Positions 41,591-51,613 are shown, counted from the first letter of the stretch. The stretch is 64,000 bases of DNA from Pseudomonas ovata (GCF_003131185.1 NZ_QFFU01000001.1:62001-126000), one strand, 5' to 3'. The notes: generated by a model not told the origin, from the letters alone. Numbers and translations are program-made.

Positions 41591-42679
41591 CTACTCCTGG
41601 CCGGTCAGCTTGACGACCCGATTGCTGCGATCCACGGGACGCACCCGTTCGCCCTCGCGCAGCACATGCACGCCGGCGGCCACCACCCAGTCGCTGGCGC
41701 GCAGCCCGTCGAGCACCGGCACGCTTTCCTGCCCCCAGGCGCCTAGCTGCACCGGCACCCGCTTCAGGGTGCTGTCCGGCTCGACCCGCCAGGCATAGCT
41801 GACGCCGTCATAGGCGCTGATAGCTGACAAGGGCAGCGCCAGTGACACGGTCTGTCCGGTGGCGATGTACACCCGGGCGCTCTGGCCCAGTTCGGCCGGC
41901 ACCTTGCCGGCGTCAAACGCAATGCGGGCGGCAAAAGTGCGCGAACGTGGATCAGCAGCCGGCGACAGCTCACGAATGCGCCCTGGCAAGCGCAGGTCAC
42001 GCTGGGTCCACAGCTCCACCGTCACCGGCTGGCCGACCTTGAAGCGGGCAATGTTCTGCTCGGGCAGGCTGATGGCGACTTCACGCTCACCCTCGACCGC
42101 CAGGCTGAACACCGTCTGCCCGGCGGCAACCACTTGTCCGACCTCGACCGAGCGCCGGGCGATCACGCCATCCTGCGGCGCACGCAAGACGGTGTAGTCG
42201 GCCTGATTGTCGGCCACCGTCAGTTCGGCACGCAGTTGCTTCAAGCGCGCCTCGGCGGCACGGTAATTGTTATCCGAGGTGTCGTACTGCGACTGACTCA
42301 CCATCTGCTTGCCCAGCAGGGTCTTGTAGCGCTCACGCTCCAGGCGGACCAGCTGCAGATTGGCTTCGGCCGCCGTCACCTGGGCGCGCATGGCGTCGCG
42401 CTGCAAGCGCACATCCTGGGCATCCAGTTCGGCCAGCGGCTGATTGGCCTTGACCCGTTGCCCCTCCTCGACCAGTCGACGACTGACCTTGCCAGCAATC
42501 CGGAAGGCCAGCTCGGGCTCGAAACGGGCACGGACCTCACCGGGGAAATTGTCCTGTGCCTGCGATGAGGGCAGCGGCTGGACCACCATCACCGGACGGA
42601 CGGTCACGGGCGCCGGGGCCTCCTGGCCACAGGCGGCCAGCAGCGCGATCAGGCAAAAAATCGGGAGTTTGCGCAACAT
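41591..42679 (-). CDS. RND efflux membrane-fusion lipoprotein
   Basis: This periplasmic adaptor joins the pump to an outer-membrane channel. The product has 362 residues. A lipoprotein signal (MLRKLPIFCLIALLAACGQ, Cys17) anchors it in the inner membrane. A biotinyl-lipoyl-like part (ELAFRIAGKVSRRLVEEGQ and LRAPQDGVIARRSVEVGQVV) flanks a coiled-coil hairpin (about 95-165), followed by the beta-barrel domain. It is transcribed with the pump and divergently from the TetR gene across a 95-base regulatory region. Confidence 0.92.
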   Translation of the reverse strand: MLRKLPIFCLIALLAACGQEAPAPVTVRPVMVVQPLPSSQAQDNFPGEVRARFEPELAFRIAGKVSRRLVEEGQRVKANQPLAELDAQDVRLQRDAMRAQVTAAEANLQLVRLERERYKTLLGKQMVSQSQYDTSDNNYRAAEARLKQLRAELTVADNQADYTVLRAPQDGVIARRSVEVGQVVAAGQTVFSLAVEGEREVAISLPEQNIARFKVGQPVTVELWTQRDLRLPGRIRELSPAADPRSRTFAARIAFDAGKVPAELGQSARVYIATGQTVSLALPLSAISAYDGVSYAWRVEPDSTLKRVPVQLGAWGQESVPVLDGLRASDWVVAAGVHVLREGERVRPVDRSNRVVKLTGQE

Positions 42680-42717
42680 GGTGTGAAGAGTCTTCTATGC
42701 AGGAGGCTTGGAATAAT

Positions 42718-42760
42718 TGTACTGGCGAGTATATTAAAAATTATAAAACTCACCAGTACA
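42718..42760. promoter_or_regulatory. Twin TetR operator and divergent promoter region
   Basis: TGTACTGGCGAGT (42718-42730) and ACTCACCAGTACA (42748-42760) form an inverted repeat with one mismatch, 17 AT-rich bases apart. Each arm is itself a small palindrome of the type ACT-4-AGT, with centres about 27-30 bases apart, so two repressor dimers could bind on the same DNA face. The AT-rich middle (ATATTAAAAATTATAAA) fits the promoter of one or both genes; TTGTAC overlaps the left arm as a possible -35. Confidence 0.7.
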
Positions 42761-42774
42761 TTATTAGAACCAAA

Positions 42775-43407
42775 ATGCCTGATCTCCTTGCAAACAGCGG
42801 TCCGGGTCGCCCTAAAGACCTGGAAAAACGTAATGCCATTCTCGAGGCCGCCAAGAACCTGTTCGTGCGCCACGGCTATGCGGGCACCAGCATGGATGCC
42901 ATTGCCGGCGAAGCCGGGGTTTCCAAGCTCACGGTCTACAGCCACTTCACCGACAAAGAAACCCTGTTCACTGCCGCCGTCATGGCGCGCTGCGAAGATC
43001 AGTTGCCTGACCTGTATTTCGCCTTCGACCCCCGGCAGCCGCTGGAGCCGGTGCTGCTGGCCATCGGCCGGGCGTTCGAGCATCTGGTCAACAGCCCGGA
43101 GTCTTTGCAACTGCACCGCCTGATGTCCGACCTCGGCCTGCAGGACCCGCAGCTGTCGAAGACCTTCTTTGCCGCCGGCCCTCAGCGGCTGCTCGACAGC
43201 ATGCAGCGCTTTCTGGCCCAGGTCGACGCCAGTGGCCAGTTGCGCATCGACTCGCCGGCCCATGCGGCCGGGCATTTTTTCAGCCTGGTCAAGGGTGTCG
43301 ACCACTTCCGCTTGCTGGTGGGCTGTTGCGAGACACTGGACGAGGCCGAAATCGAGGCGCATGTGCAAGACGTGGTACGGCTGTTCATGCGCGCCTACGC
43401 CCCCTGA
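42775..43407 (+). CDS. TetR/AcrR-family repressor of the RND efflux operon
   Basis: The product has 210 residues. The amino end carries the TetR helix-turn-helix: NAILEAAKNLFVRHGYAGTS followed by IAGEAGVSKLTVYSHFTDKE (about residues 22-61). The carboxyl part is the helical ligand and dimer domain of AefR/TetR_C type. By its divergent position and the operator in between I infer that it represses the pump operon and itself, with an unknown inducer. ATG 42775 is the first start after the operator; the frame upstream runs through the operator and is not coding. Confidence 0.9.
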   Translation: MPDLLANSGPGRPKDLEKRNAILEAAKNLFVRHGYAGTSMDAIAGEAGVSKLTVYSHFTDKETLFTAAVMARCEDQLPDLYFAFDPRQPLEPVLLAIGRAFEHLVNSPESLQLHRLMSDLGLQDPQLSKTFFAAGPQRLLDSMQRFLAQVDASGQLRIDSPAHAAGHFFSLVKGVDHFRLLVGCCETLDEAEIEAHVQDVVRLFMRAYAP

Positions 43408-43419
43408 TCCGGCCTGATC

Positions 43420-43625
43420 TGTAGGAGCGCGCTCTGCCCGCGACCGGCTGCGTAGCAGTCGTAAAATTGTGGCGTTTCGCAGATTTACAGCCGTAAATTT
43501 GTAGCGTTTCGCAGATTTACAGCCGTAAACTTTCAGCGTTTCGCAGATTTACAGCCGTAAATTTGTAGCGTTTCGCAGATTTTGCGAGCGCTGCGCACTC
43601 GGTCGCGGGCAAGCGCGCTCCTACA
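43420..43625. repeat. REP-pair (REPIN-like) element with internal 32-bp tandem repeats
   Basis: The arm TGTAGGAGCGCGCTCTGCCC and beyond (43420-43446) returns inverted at 43600-43625 with one small indel, and the similarity goes on inwards for about 20 bases more. Between the arms lie 3.75 copies of a 32-bp direct repeat: 43463-43494, 43495-43526, 43527-43558 and 43559-43582 (truncated). The unit contains GCGTTTCGC and TTTACAGCCGTAAA, both able to form hairpins. It fills the gap between the convergent TetR and rsmJ genes, whose stop codons lie just outside. Confidence 0.85.
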
Positions 43626-43642
43626 ACATTCTCCAGCCGCCC

Positions 43643-44422
43643 CTATTTGAGCGCCTTTTTCGGGTAGATGTCGTAGCGGCTGGACTTGCCCTCCAGCGTA
43701 TAACCGGGCTTGGTGGCATCGATACACGGCGCCTTGCGCGGGCGCTTGACCACCACGCGGTGGCTGGCCAGCGCCAGGGCCGCCTGCAGCAGGGCCGGGG
43801 CGTCGAGGTCGTCGCCCACCAGCGGGCGGAACAGGCGCATTTCCTTTTTCACCAGGGCACTCTTGTCACGGTGCGGGAACATCGGGTCCAGGTAGATGAC
43901 CTGCGGCGGCTCGCCCTGCCACTGGCGGATCAGCTCGATGGCGTTGCCGGCCAGCAGTTGCATGCGCTGGACGATATCGCTGACGTCCAGATGCTGCCGG
44001 GCACGCGCCAGCCCGTCCTCAAGCAAGGCGGCGATGATCGGCTGGCGCTCGATCAGGTGCATGTCGCAGCCCAGGCTGGCCAGCACGAAGGCGTCCTTGC
44101 CCAGCCCTGCCGTGGCATCCAGCACCCGCGGACGCACGCCCGGCTGCACACCGACCGCCTTGGCGATCATTTGCCCGCTGCCACCGCCGAACAGCCGCCG
44201 ATGCGCCGTGGCACCTTCGACGAAATCCACCCGCACCGCGCCCGGTGCATCCTTGCCCAGTTGCTGCAATTGCAGGCCATCGGCGGTCACTTGCAGGGCA
44301 AACTCTGCCTCGATGTCCTGCACTGGCAAGCCGAGGCGTTGCGCCCAGTAACCGGCCTGCTCCTGCTCGCTCGGCGCCAGGGCTTCAACCCGGATACGAC
44401 TGCCTGCTTGCTGCTCGCTCAT
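43643..44422 (-). CDS. rsmJ: 16S rRNA (guanine1516-N2)-methyltransferase
   Basis: RsmJ methylates N2 of G1516 in 16S rRNA. The product has 259 residues. The S-adenosylmethionine loop is [19 protein letters not shown] and the catalytic-side motif is [16 protein letters not shown], both diagnostic for this family (formerly YhiQ); [13 protein letters not shown] precedes them. ATG 44422 ([15 protein letters not shown]) is preferred over an ATG three codons upstream. It ends next to the REP-flanked repeat array. Confidence 0.93.
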   Translation of the reverse strand: MSEQQAGSRIRVEALAPSEQEQAGYWAQRLGLPVQDIEAEFALQVTADGLQLQQLGKDAPGAVRVDFVEGATAHRRLFGGGSGQMIAKAVGVQPGVRPRVLDATAGLGKDAFVLASLGCDMHLIERQPIIAALLEDGLARARQHLDVSDIVQRMQLLAGNAIELIRQWQGEPPQVIYLDPMFPHRDKSALVKKEMRLFRPLVGDDLDAPALLQAALALASHRVVVKRPRKAPCIDATKPGYTLEGKSSRYDIYPKKALK

Positions 44423-44521
44423 GATGTCCACACACTTGAAAAATAAATTAAGGATCGGCCAGAACAGCCGATAAGCTGGGTATCCGGCATTTTGCCAGAG
44501 CCACGGCCAGTACTGATCGCT

Positions 44522-45142
44522 ATGTCAGAGAATGTTCAATCCATAGGCTACTTGTCGCATTCCGGCGACTATAGCCTGCGCAACAACCGAGCATTGGGTG
44601 GTGTCACCCAGCTCTGGTCCGATGCGTTCGCCCGGGCGATGGCTGAACAGATTGGCGATGGCACTCAGTTTCCGGCCACCGTCGCCCAGCCTGAAGTCTA
44701 CAGCCCTGAAGGCGAGCCGATCGCCGGCGCCCAGACCCTGGGCCAGATCGTTGCACAGCGCAACCTGCCGGTCACCGACACCGTCGTGCGCCCGCCCGAG
44801 CCGCTGTTCCTGCCCATTGCCGAGTTCGAAACCGATTTGTTGCCACCGGCGGCCGAACCCTTCGACGCCCTGGCACTGATCGAGCAGCAACGCGGCCTGG
44901 AATTCGACACCCAGTGGGTCCGTCCTACCGTATTCCACGCCTATGATGATCGCGCCGAACCTGGCCAGGCCCCGCAACCCCGTCCGCTGAACCTGCCTAT
45001 CGCCGAGCTGGAATGGGACCTGGCCGACAAGCCTGCCCTGCCGTTCGACGAATCCACGATGGCTGCCCAACAGCGCCAGCTGGATTACGACAATGGCTGG
45101 GCCCGGCCGCTGATCCTGCAAAACCTGCGTCAGGTCGCCTGA
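44522..45142 (+). CDS. Hypothetical protein with an internal duplication
   Basis: The product has 206 residues, acidic, proline-rich, with no signal peptide or membrane helix. Two related modules are visible: [20 protein letters not shown] with [18 protein letters not shown] (about residues 88-140), and [20 protein letters not shown] with [18 protein letters not shown] (about 156-203). The repeated LPIAE-E-DL and QQR-L-D-W-RP motifs suggest a short binding motif present twice. No known domain recognised. ATG 44522 ([13 protein letters not shown]) is divergent from rsmJ with 99 bases between. Confidence 0.75.
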   Translation: MSENVQSIGYLSHSGDYSLRNNRALGGVTQLWSDAFARAMAEQIGDGTQFPATVAQPEVYSPEGEPIAGAQTLGQIVAQRNLPVTDTVVRPPEPLFLPIAEFETDLLPPAAEPFDALALIEQQRGLEFDTQWVRPTVFHAYDDRAEPGQAPQPRPLNLPIAELEWDLADKPALPFDESTMAAQQRQLDYDNGWARPLILQNLRQVA

Positions 45143-45152
45143 GCACCGCGCA

Positions 45153-45842
45153 TCAACGACACACCCGCCACAACCCCATGTCCAGATGAAAGTGATTGCG
45201 GTGCGCGGCGTTGTACTCCGGTCCCAGCACCGTATTGAAATGCTTGCAGGCCGCCTGCTGCACCGCCTTGAGAAACCGCCCCTTTTCGCCCGGGTCATTC
45301 CAGTCCTTGAGCAGGTCGATGCGCTGCCCATTGGCCAGGCGAAAGCCGGCGATGTCCAGGGCATTGGCGCTGGCATGCTGGCTGAGACGGCCTTCGCTGC
45401 GGTTATACATATTGCGGCAGGCAAAACTGCCCAGATGATCGATGCGCGTCACGCGCTGGCCCAGCACCGCCTCGGCGGTGGGTTGCAGGCTGTGGTATTC
45501 GAACAGGGCGTAAGCCACGGCCAGCGGGCAACTGGCCAGGAAACTGCTGCTCAGCGCCACGTCACCGCCCTGGATGCGCAAGGTATTGCTCAGCGGACAA
45601 CGCGCCGACGCCGGGCTGTCAGCCTGGCGGCTATAGCGCAGGGTCGATGAAGCCAGCGCCTGGTCACACAGCGCCGGGTCATTCTCCAGTCGCGAGAGTT
45701 TGAACGAGGTCAGCAGGTTGGGCTCGGCACGCACATCCAGCGGCGCCCAGGGATCCCAGCGCGGCGGTACGTCGATCCAGCCACGCCACACCCCCAGCAC
45801 CGGCAAGGCGCACACCAGCAGGATCAGCAGCAATACACGCAT
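45153..45842 (-). CDS. Extensin-like C-terminal domain protein
   Basis: The product has 229 residues with one amino-terminal membrane anchor or uncleaved signal (MRVLLLILLVCALPVLGVW). The body is the extensin-like_C fold related to D,D/L,D-carboxypeptidases of the M15 type: RCPLSNTLRIQGGDV, the GSFACRNMYNRSEGRLSQHA segment with SQHASANALDIAGF, and the last HRNHFHLDMGLWRVCR. The histidine and aspartate in SQHASANALD and the HFHLD resemble the zinc site of that clan, so a cell-wall role is possible. It faces the previous gene tail to tail. Confidence 0.85.
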   Translation of the reverse strand: MRVLLLILLVCALPVLGVWRGWIDVPPRWDPWAPLDVRAEPNLLTSFKLSRLENDPALCDQALASSTLRYSRQADSPASARCPLSNTLRIQGGDVALSSSFLASCPLAVAYALFEYHSLQPTAEAVLGQRVTRIDHLGSFACRNMYNRSEGRLSQHASANALDIAGFRLANGQRIDLLKDWNDPGEKGRFLKAVQQAACKHFNTVLGPEYNAAHRNHFHLDMGLWRVCR

Positions 45843-45880
45843 CAGGCAGCCCTTGTCAGAGATCAGTTACAGCATTGACC

Positions 45881-46744
45881 TCATAACAGGCCCAACTGCT
45901 CCACCTGCGGGCCACGATCAATCTGCGGCAACGGTGCCAGGCCCGGCACGCGGGCCATCAATTGCTCATGAAAGCGCTGCGCCAGTTGCGGCGCATTGTG
46001 ATTGTCGGGCGTGTGCAGGTACACATAGGGCGTGCGGCCCTCTTCGATCCACACCGCGACCTTTTCGACCCACTGGGCCATGAACGGGTCATTGGCCTCA
46101 AGCTCCGGGCGGCCGATAAAGCGCACTTGCGGACTTTGCGTCAGCGCTGCCGGGCGCACCGGCACCTTGGGTTTCTTCGATTGTGCATGCAGCACCGCAG
46201 GGTCGCTGGACACGCAACTGAACAGCGCCCGCGAATCCAGGCAGATGCGCTCTATGCCACGGTCGAGCAACAGGCGATTGAGCACGCGCTCTTCATCGCC
46301 CTTCTGGAAAAACGCCAGGTGCCTGACCTCTACGGCGATGGGCAGCTTGACCTCATCCAGGAACGTGGCCAGTTCCGCCAGGCGTTGTGGGGTGAAACTG
46401 GCCGCCAGTTGCAGCCAGAACGGCGTGACCCGCTCGCCCAGTGGCGCCAGCAGGCTGGCGAACGCCTGCGCAGCGTCGATCTGCAGGCGCAGGTCGCCAT
46501 CATGGCTGATGTCACGATGGAATTTGGCCGTGAAGCGAAAGTCCGCCGGCATGATCTCGGCCCAGCGCTGCACCGTGGCCGCCGCCGGGCGGGCATAGAA
46601 GGTGGTATTGCCTTCGACCGTATTGAACACCTGCGTATACAGCCCCAGAAAATCGGTGCTGCGCGCGTCGTCAGGGTAGAACCCGTCACGCCAGGCGTTT
46701 TCGCTCCAGGACGGGCAACCGAGAAAATACGGCAGGCGGGCCAT
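45881..46744 (-). CDS. DUF72 (YecE-family) protein
   Basis: The product has 287 residues with the TIM-barrel-like DUF72 fold: FLGCPSWSENAWRDGFYP at the amino end, FNTVEGNTTFYARPAAATVQRW, FRFTAKFHRDISHD and the late VYLHTPDNHNAPQLAQRFHE. Function is not established. ATG 46744 overlaps the stop of the small gene upstream (ATGA), so the two are translationally coupled. Confidence 0.87.
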   Translation of the reverse strand: MARLPYFLGCPSWSENAWRDGFYPDDARSTDFLGLYTQVFNTVEGNTTFYARPAAATVQRWAEIMPADFRFTAKFHRDISHDGDLRLQIDAAQAFASLLAPLGERVTPFWLQLAASFTPQRLAELATFLDEVKLPIAVEVRHLAFFQKGDEERVLNRLLLDRGIERICLDSRALFSCVSSDPAVLHAQSKKPKVPVRPAALTQSPQVRFIGRPELEANDPFMAQWVEKVAVWIEEGRTPYVYLHTPDNHNAPQLAQRFHEQLMARVPGLAPLPQIDRGPQVEQLGLL

Positions 46745-47052
46745 CACACGTAAAGGTCGAGTTCTGCACCTTCCATGTCCCAATCGCCGACAAAGGTGGC
46801 GGTGGTCAGGTAGCTGGCCAGGGCGTTGGCTACGCGGGAGCTCATGGAACGCGGAAAAATGATGTCTTGCGGGCGAGCAGGGACATTGGCAGTGGGCGTG
46901 TCGCTGGCCTCATTACGGGCCGTCCTGGCCGGCTGCGGGGGCAGTTCGACTTCGCTGTCGAGTTGCTCGAACGAACCCTCAAGCGTGGCGGCACTCTTGC
47001 GAGGCTGACGCTTGATGGGGTACGAGCGTGATGAAGGACCGTCTATGCGCAT
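46744..47052 (-). CDS. Small conserved hypothetical protein coupled to DUF72 gene
   Basis: The product has 102 residues. The amino half is basic, polar and probably disordered (MRIDGPSSRSYPIKRQPRKS and a proline-rich linker); the carboxyl half (PRSMSSRVANALASYLTTAT and DWDMEGAELDLYV) looks like a short amphipathic helix plus an acidic tail. No domain recognised. The overlap with the DUF72 start supports that it is a real gene. Confidence 0.6.
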   Translation of the reverse strand: MRIDGPSSRSYPIKRQPRKSAATLEGSFEQLDSEVELPPQPARTARNEASDTPTANVPARPQDIIFPRSMSSRVANALASYLTTATFVGDWDMEGAELDLYV

Positions 47053-47142
47053 CGATGATTACTCGGCGTCTTGTAGTGGCAATTTAACGTCACGGATAGG
47101 CGCTTTGGCAAACATCCGAATGCCAAACAGACCACACTTATT

Positions 47143-47204
47143 GCCATTTATTTGAACCATAAGTCGCCTCGATAGCGTTGGCCGATAAATGGTAGATGGC
47201 CGAT
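47143..47204. repeat. Short repeats in a low-GC gap upstream of the DUF72 operon
   Basis: The 274-base gap 47053-47326 holds no credible gene and is visibly richer in A and T than its surroundings. It contains an inverted repeat GCCATTTAT (47143) with ATAAATGG (47185) and a direct repeat TGGCCGAT (47179-47186 and 47197-47204). These are candidate regulatory sites for the genes to the left; nothing is proven. Confidence 0.35.
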
Positions 47205-47326
47205 TGATATCCTTTATTGTCAGACATGTCCGTTCACTGACCTGAGTGAAGGGTACCTGCCTCGTGACCAGACACTCGAAAAAGGCCGTTACGAGGGTAT
47301 CGTCCGTTCTGCAGCGATCTTGAGCC

Positions 47327-48001
47327 TTACTGCCCCTTGGGCGTGGCCACCTTGTCACGCAGGTAAACCGGTTGCGCATCATCGGCCGGCAGGGCTTCGC
47401 CGCGTTGCCAGGCAAAGGTGGCAAGGCTCAGCAGGTCCTGGGCATGCGGCAGCAGGCTGGCATCCATCCCGACCAGGCTGACCGGCAGGCGTGGCGCGTA
47501 GCCCCAACCGGTGCCGGCCCCGAACCAGTCGCCGCTGGCATCGCCTGGCAACAGCGCCTGCTCGGGCGGCAGTACCGCCTCGACGCCCACCAGGCGCATC
47601 TCACCGGCCGTGGCGCGGTAGCAACCCCAGTAGACCTCGTCCATGCGCGCATCAATGGCGGCGGCTACCTGGGTCGCGCCCTGTTCGCGTTGTGCACGCT
47701 GGGCCAGCACCGCCAGGTTCGACACCGGCAGCACCGGACGGTCCAGCGCAAAGGCCAGGCCCTGCACCACACCGATGGCAATACGCACCCCGGTAAAGGC
47801 CCCCGGCCCGCGACCGAAGGCAATCGCATCCAGCGCCGAACGGGCAATCCCGGCCTGGGCCAGCAGGTCCTGAATCATCGGCAACAGCTTCTGGGCGTGC
47901 AGGCGCGGGATCACCTCGTAGTGGCTCAGCACCTTGCCGTCATGCAGCAAGGCAACCGAGCAGGCTTCAGTGGCAGTGTCCAGGGCCAGCAAGGTGGTCA
48001 T
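47327..48001 (-). CDS. tsaB: tRNA threonylcarbamoyladenosine biosynthesis protein TsaB
   Basis: TsaB partners TsaD and TsaE in making t6A at A37 of ANN-reading tRNAs. The product has 224 residues with the ASKHA fold: TTLLALDTATEACSVALLHDG, VIPRLHAQKLLPMIQDLL and GRGPGAFTGVRIAIGVVQGL. ATG 48001 (MTTLLALDTATEA) is the family start; the frame upstream is not conserved. t6A is the substrate of the TcdA enzyme encoded at 31073-31909. Confidence 0.94.
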   Translation of the reverse strand: MTTLLALDTATEACSVALLHDGKVLSHYEVIPRLHAQKLLPMIQDLLAQAGIARSALDAIAFGRGPGAFTGVRIAIGVVQGLAFALDRPVLPVSNLAVLAQRAQREQGATQVAAAIDARMDEVYWGCYRATAGEMRLVGVEAVLPPEQALLPGDASGDWFGAGTGWGYAPRLPVSLVGMDASLLPHAQDLLSLATFAWQRGEALPADDAQPVYLRDKVATPKGQ

Positions 48002-48037
48002 CGAGGTATCCGTCGCAAAATAAAAGTGGCGCAGTAT

Positions 48038-48072
48038 AAATGACAAATGGCCCGCAAGCGGGCCATTGTCAT
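48038..48072 (-). terminator. Hairpin between adk and tsaB
   Basis: ATGGCCCGC and GCGGGCCAT pair around a short loop, extended by GACAA/TTGTC. It lies directly after the adk stop. Only a broken U run follows (ATTTGTCATTT), so it is a probable but imperfect terminator. Confidence 0.5.
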
Positions 48073-48087
48073 GTCAAACAGTGTGGA

Positions 48088-48765
<678 letters not shown>

Positions 48766-48923
48766 TCATCGGATTCGCCTCTTGGGCCAATCGAAAACTA
48801 AATAGACGGCCAAAGGCCAAAAGGTTGATCAAGATACACAGCCCACACAGGGCGCACAAGCCGCCCAAGGTCGCAGCTACGCCGCGCCCGGCAAGCCTTA
48901 CAGTGGTGGGCTGAGTGAATGGA

Positions 48924-48958
48924 CAAGGCCCGCCGCCAGGTGACGGCGGCAGGCCTTG
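48924..48958 (-). terminator. Strong hairpin after ppc
   Basis: CAAGGCC-GCCGCC (48924-48937) pairs with GGCGGC-GGCCTTG (48945-48958). It lies 19 bases past the ppc stop. The sequence after the stem (TTGTCCATT) has no clean U run. The remaining 48736-48923 holds no gene; it must contain the adk promoter. Confidence 0.5.
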
Positions 48959-48976
48959 CGCAGGCAGCGTCGATCG

Positions 48977-51613
48977 TCAACCAGTATTGCGCAAACCGGC
49001 CGCGATACCGGCCACCGATACCAGCAGGGCCCGCTCCAGCGGGCTGTCCAGACGGGCTTCACGCTCGCGGGCACGCGCCAGCAGCTCGGCCTGGAGCAGG
49101 TGCAGCGGGTCCAGGTAGGTATTGCGCAGGCTGATGAACTCCAGCGTCTCGGGACTGTGCGCCAGCAACCGCTGCTGGCCGGTCAGGCCCAGCACCACCT
49201 CGCACGCCTGCGACAATAGGTCGCGTAAATGCGACCCCAAATGCTGCAACTTCGGACTGACCAGACGCTCGTCGTAGAGCCGGGCGATGTCGCTGTCGGC
49301 CTTGGCCAGGACCATTTCCAGCATGTCGATGCGGGTGCGGAAGAATGGCCACTGCTCACGCATCTGCGCCAGCAACGGCCCTTCACCGCGCGCCAGCGCC
49401 TGGCTCAGTGCCGCCTCCCAGCCCAGCCAGGCCGGCAGCATCAGGCGCGTCTGGGTCCAGGCGAAGATCCACGGGATGGCTCGCAGGCTTTCGACCCCGC
49501 CTTCGCGACGCTTGGCCGGACGGCTGCCCAGCGGCAGGCGCCCCAGCTCCTGCTCGGGCGTGGCCTGGCGGAAATACTCGACGAACTCGGGGTGCTCACG
49601 CACCACGGCGCGGTAGGCCTTGACCCCGTCGCCGGCCAGGCGGTCCATCATCTGCCGCCAGGCCGGTTCCGGCAGCGGCGGCGGCAGCAGGGTCGCTTCC
49701 AGCACCGCGGCCAGATAAAGGTTGAGGTTCTGTTCGGCAATGCCCGGCAGGCCGAACTTGAAACGGATCATCTCGCCCTGCTCGGTGGTGCGAAAACGCC
49801 CGGCCACCGAGCCTGGCGGCTGCGACAGAATCGCCGCATGCGCAGGACCGCCGCCGCGCCCGACCGTACCGCCGCGACCATGGAACAACAGCAGTTCGAC
49901 CTGCTGCTCGCGGCAGATCCTGACCAGGTTTTCCTGCGCCCGGTACTGTGCCCAGGCCGCCGCCGTGGTGCCGGCGTCCTTGGCCGAGTCCGAATAACCG
50001 ATCATCACTTCCTGCGGCCCGTGCAGGCGCGTCCGATAGCCGGGCAGCCCCAGCAGGCGCTCGATCACGGGACCGGCGTTGTCCAGGTCGGCCAGGGTCT
50101 CGAACAGCGGCACCACGCGCATCGGCCGTTGCAGGCCGGCTTCTTTAAGCAGCAACTGCACCGCCAGCACGTCAGAGGCCGCGCCCGCCATGGAAATCAC
50201 GTAGGAGCCCAGCGAAGCCGCAGGCGCTGCCGCAACCTCGCGGCAGGTGGCCAGCACCTCGGCGGTGTCGGCGGCCGGTGTGAAGTGCGTCGGCAACAAG
50301 GGCCGGCGGCTCTTCAATTCCTGAGTGAGAAACTCGATCCGGGCCTCTTCATCCCAGTCTTCGTAACGGCCCAGGCCCAGGTAATCGGTGATTTCCGTCA
50401 GCGCTGCGCTATGCCGGCTGGAGTCCTGACGCACATCCAGCCGCACCAGAAACAGCCCGAATGTCACCGCCCGGCGCAGGCAATCGAGCAAAGGTCCGTC
50501 GGCGATCACGCCCATGCCACATTCGTGCAGCGAATCGAAGCACCGTTGCAGCGGTGCCAGCAGGTCACGGTTGTCATGCAGCACCGCATCAGGCGCCGGC
50601 TGGGGGCTGGCCAGTGAGGCCTGCGCCCAGTTGCGCGTGGCGCGCAGACGCTCACGCAGGCGCTTGAGTTCGGCGCGATACGGCTCGGCGCTGTCGCCCA
50701 CCTGCGCCTTGAGGGTCGCATTGGCCTCTTGCATCGACAGATCGGCGGCCAGGTGGTCGACATCGCGCAGGTACAGGTCGGCGGCCATCCAGCGCGCCAA
50801 CAGCAGAACCTCACGGGTCACGCCGGCGGTGACATTGGGATTGCCATCACGGTCGCCGCCCATCCACGAGGCAAAGCGGATCGGGGCGGCCTCCAGTGGC
50901 AGGCGCAGGCCGGTGGCGGCGTGCAGCGCCTGGTCAGCCTTGCGCAGGTAGTTGGGCACGGCTTGCCACAACGAATGCTCGATCACGGCAAAGCCCCATT
51001 TGGCTTCATCCACGGGCGTAGGCCGGGTGCGACGGATTTCTTCAGTGTGCCAGGCCTCGGCGATCAGCCGTTGCAAGCGCGTGACGATCTGCTCGTATTC
51101 CTGGCTATTGAGGTCGCGGTGGTCCAGCGCGGCCAGTTGCTCGGCCATCGCATCGTACTTCTGGATCAGCGTGCGGCGGGTCACTTCGGTGGGGTGAGCG
51201 GTCAGCACCAGCTCGATGTCGAGCTTGCCCAGTTGCCGGGCCAGGGCCTCCTGGCTGTGGCCGGCGCGCTTGAGGCGCTCAAGCAGTTCAGGCAGTACGC
51301 GGTTTTCAAAGGCCGATGGCTGTGCATCGTCACGACGGCGCAGCAGTTGATACTGCTCGGCGATATTGGCCAGGTTGAGAAACTGGTTGAAAGCGCGGGC
51401 CACAGGCAGCAGTTCGTCGTCTTCAAGGCCGGCGACACTGGAAGTGAGCTGCTCGGCGCCTTCGGCCGAGCCGCGCCGGCCCGCCTTGGCAGCCTTGCGA
51501 ATGCGCTCGATGGTGTCGAGAAAATCCGCGCCTCGCTGGTCGCGAATGGTGTTGCCTAGCAGTTCGCCCAGCAAGTGGACGTCTTCACGCAAACGGGCAT
51601 CTATATCGGCCAT
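48977..51613 (-). CDS. ppc: Phosphoenolpyruvate carboxylase
   Basis: Ppc adds bicarbonate to PEP to refill oxaloacetate. The product has 878 residues. Key motifs: [15 protein letters not shown] (catalytic histidine near residue 140), [29 protein letters not shown] and [16 protein letters not shown] (the loop with the second catalytic histidine), and the carboxyl-terminal RNTG that closes on the allosteric aspartate site. The start [16 protein letters not shown] has AGGAGG upstream. It is divergent from the small gene at 51749. Confidence 0.97.
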   Translation of the reverse strand: MADIDARLREDVHLLGELLGNTIRDQRGADFLDTIERIRKAAKAGRRGSAEGAEQLTSSVAGLEDDELLPVARAFNQFLNLANIAEQYQLLRRRDDAQPSAFENRVLPELLERLKRAGHSQEALARQLGKLDIELVLTAHPTEVTRRTLIQKYDAMAEQLAALDHRDLNSQEYEQIVTRLQRLIAEAWHTEEIRRTRPTPVDEAKWGFAVIEHSLWQAVPNYLRKADQALHAATGLRLPLEAAPIRFASWMGGDRDGNPNVTAGVTREVLLLARWMAADLYLRDVDHLAADLSMQEANATLKAQVGDSAEPYRAELKRLRERLRATRNWAQASLASPQPAPDAVLHDNRDLLAPLQRCFDSLHECGMGVIADGPLLDCLRRAVTFGLFLVRLDVRQDSSRHSAALTEITDYLGLGRYEDWDEEARIEFLTQELKSRRPLLPTHFTPAADTAEVLATCREVAAAPAASLGSYVISMAGAASDVLAVQLLLKEAGLQRPMRVVPLFETLADLDNAGPVIERLLGLPGYRTRLHGPQEVMIGYSDSAKDAGTTAAAWAQYRAQENLVRICREQQVELLLFHGRGGTVGRGGGPAHAAILSQPPGSVAGRFRTTEQGEMIRFKFGLPGIAEQNLNLYLAAVLEATLLPPPLPEPAWRQMMDRLAGDGVKAYRAVVREHPEFVEYFRQATPEQELGRLPLGSRPAKRREGGVESLRAIPWIFAWTQTRLMLPAWLGWEAALSQALARGEGPLLAQMREQWPFFRTRIDMLEMVLAKADSDIARLYDERLVSPKLQHLGSHLRDLLSQACEVVLGLTGQQRLLAHSPETLEFISLRNTYLDPLHLLQAELLARAREREARLDSPLERALLVSVAGIAAGLRNTG

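Noticed and set aside
43463..43582. Possible CRISPR-like array (32-bp repeat)
   Set aside because: The units are directly adjacent with no variable spacers and no cas genes lie nearby, so it is a tandem repeat inside a REP pair.
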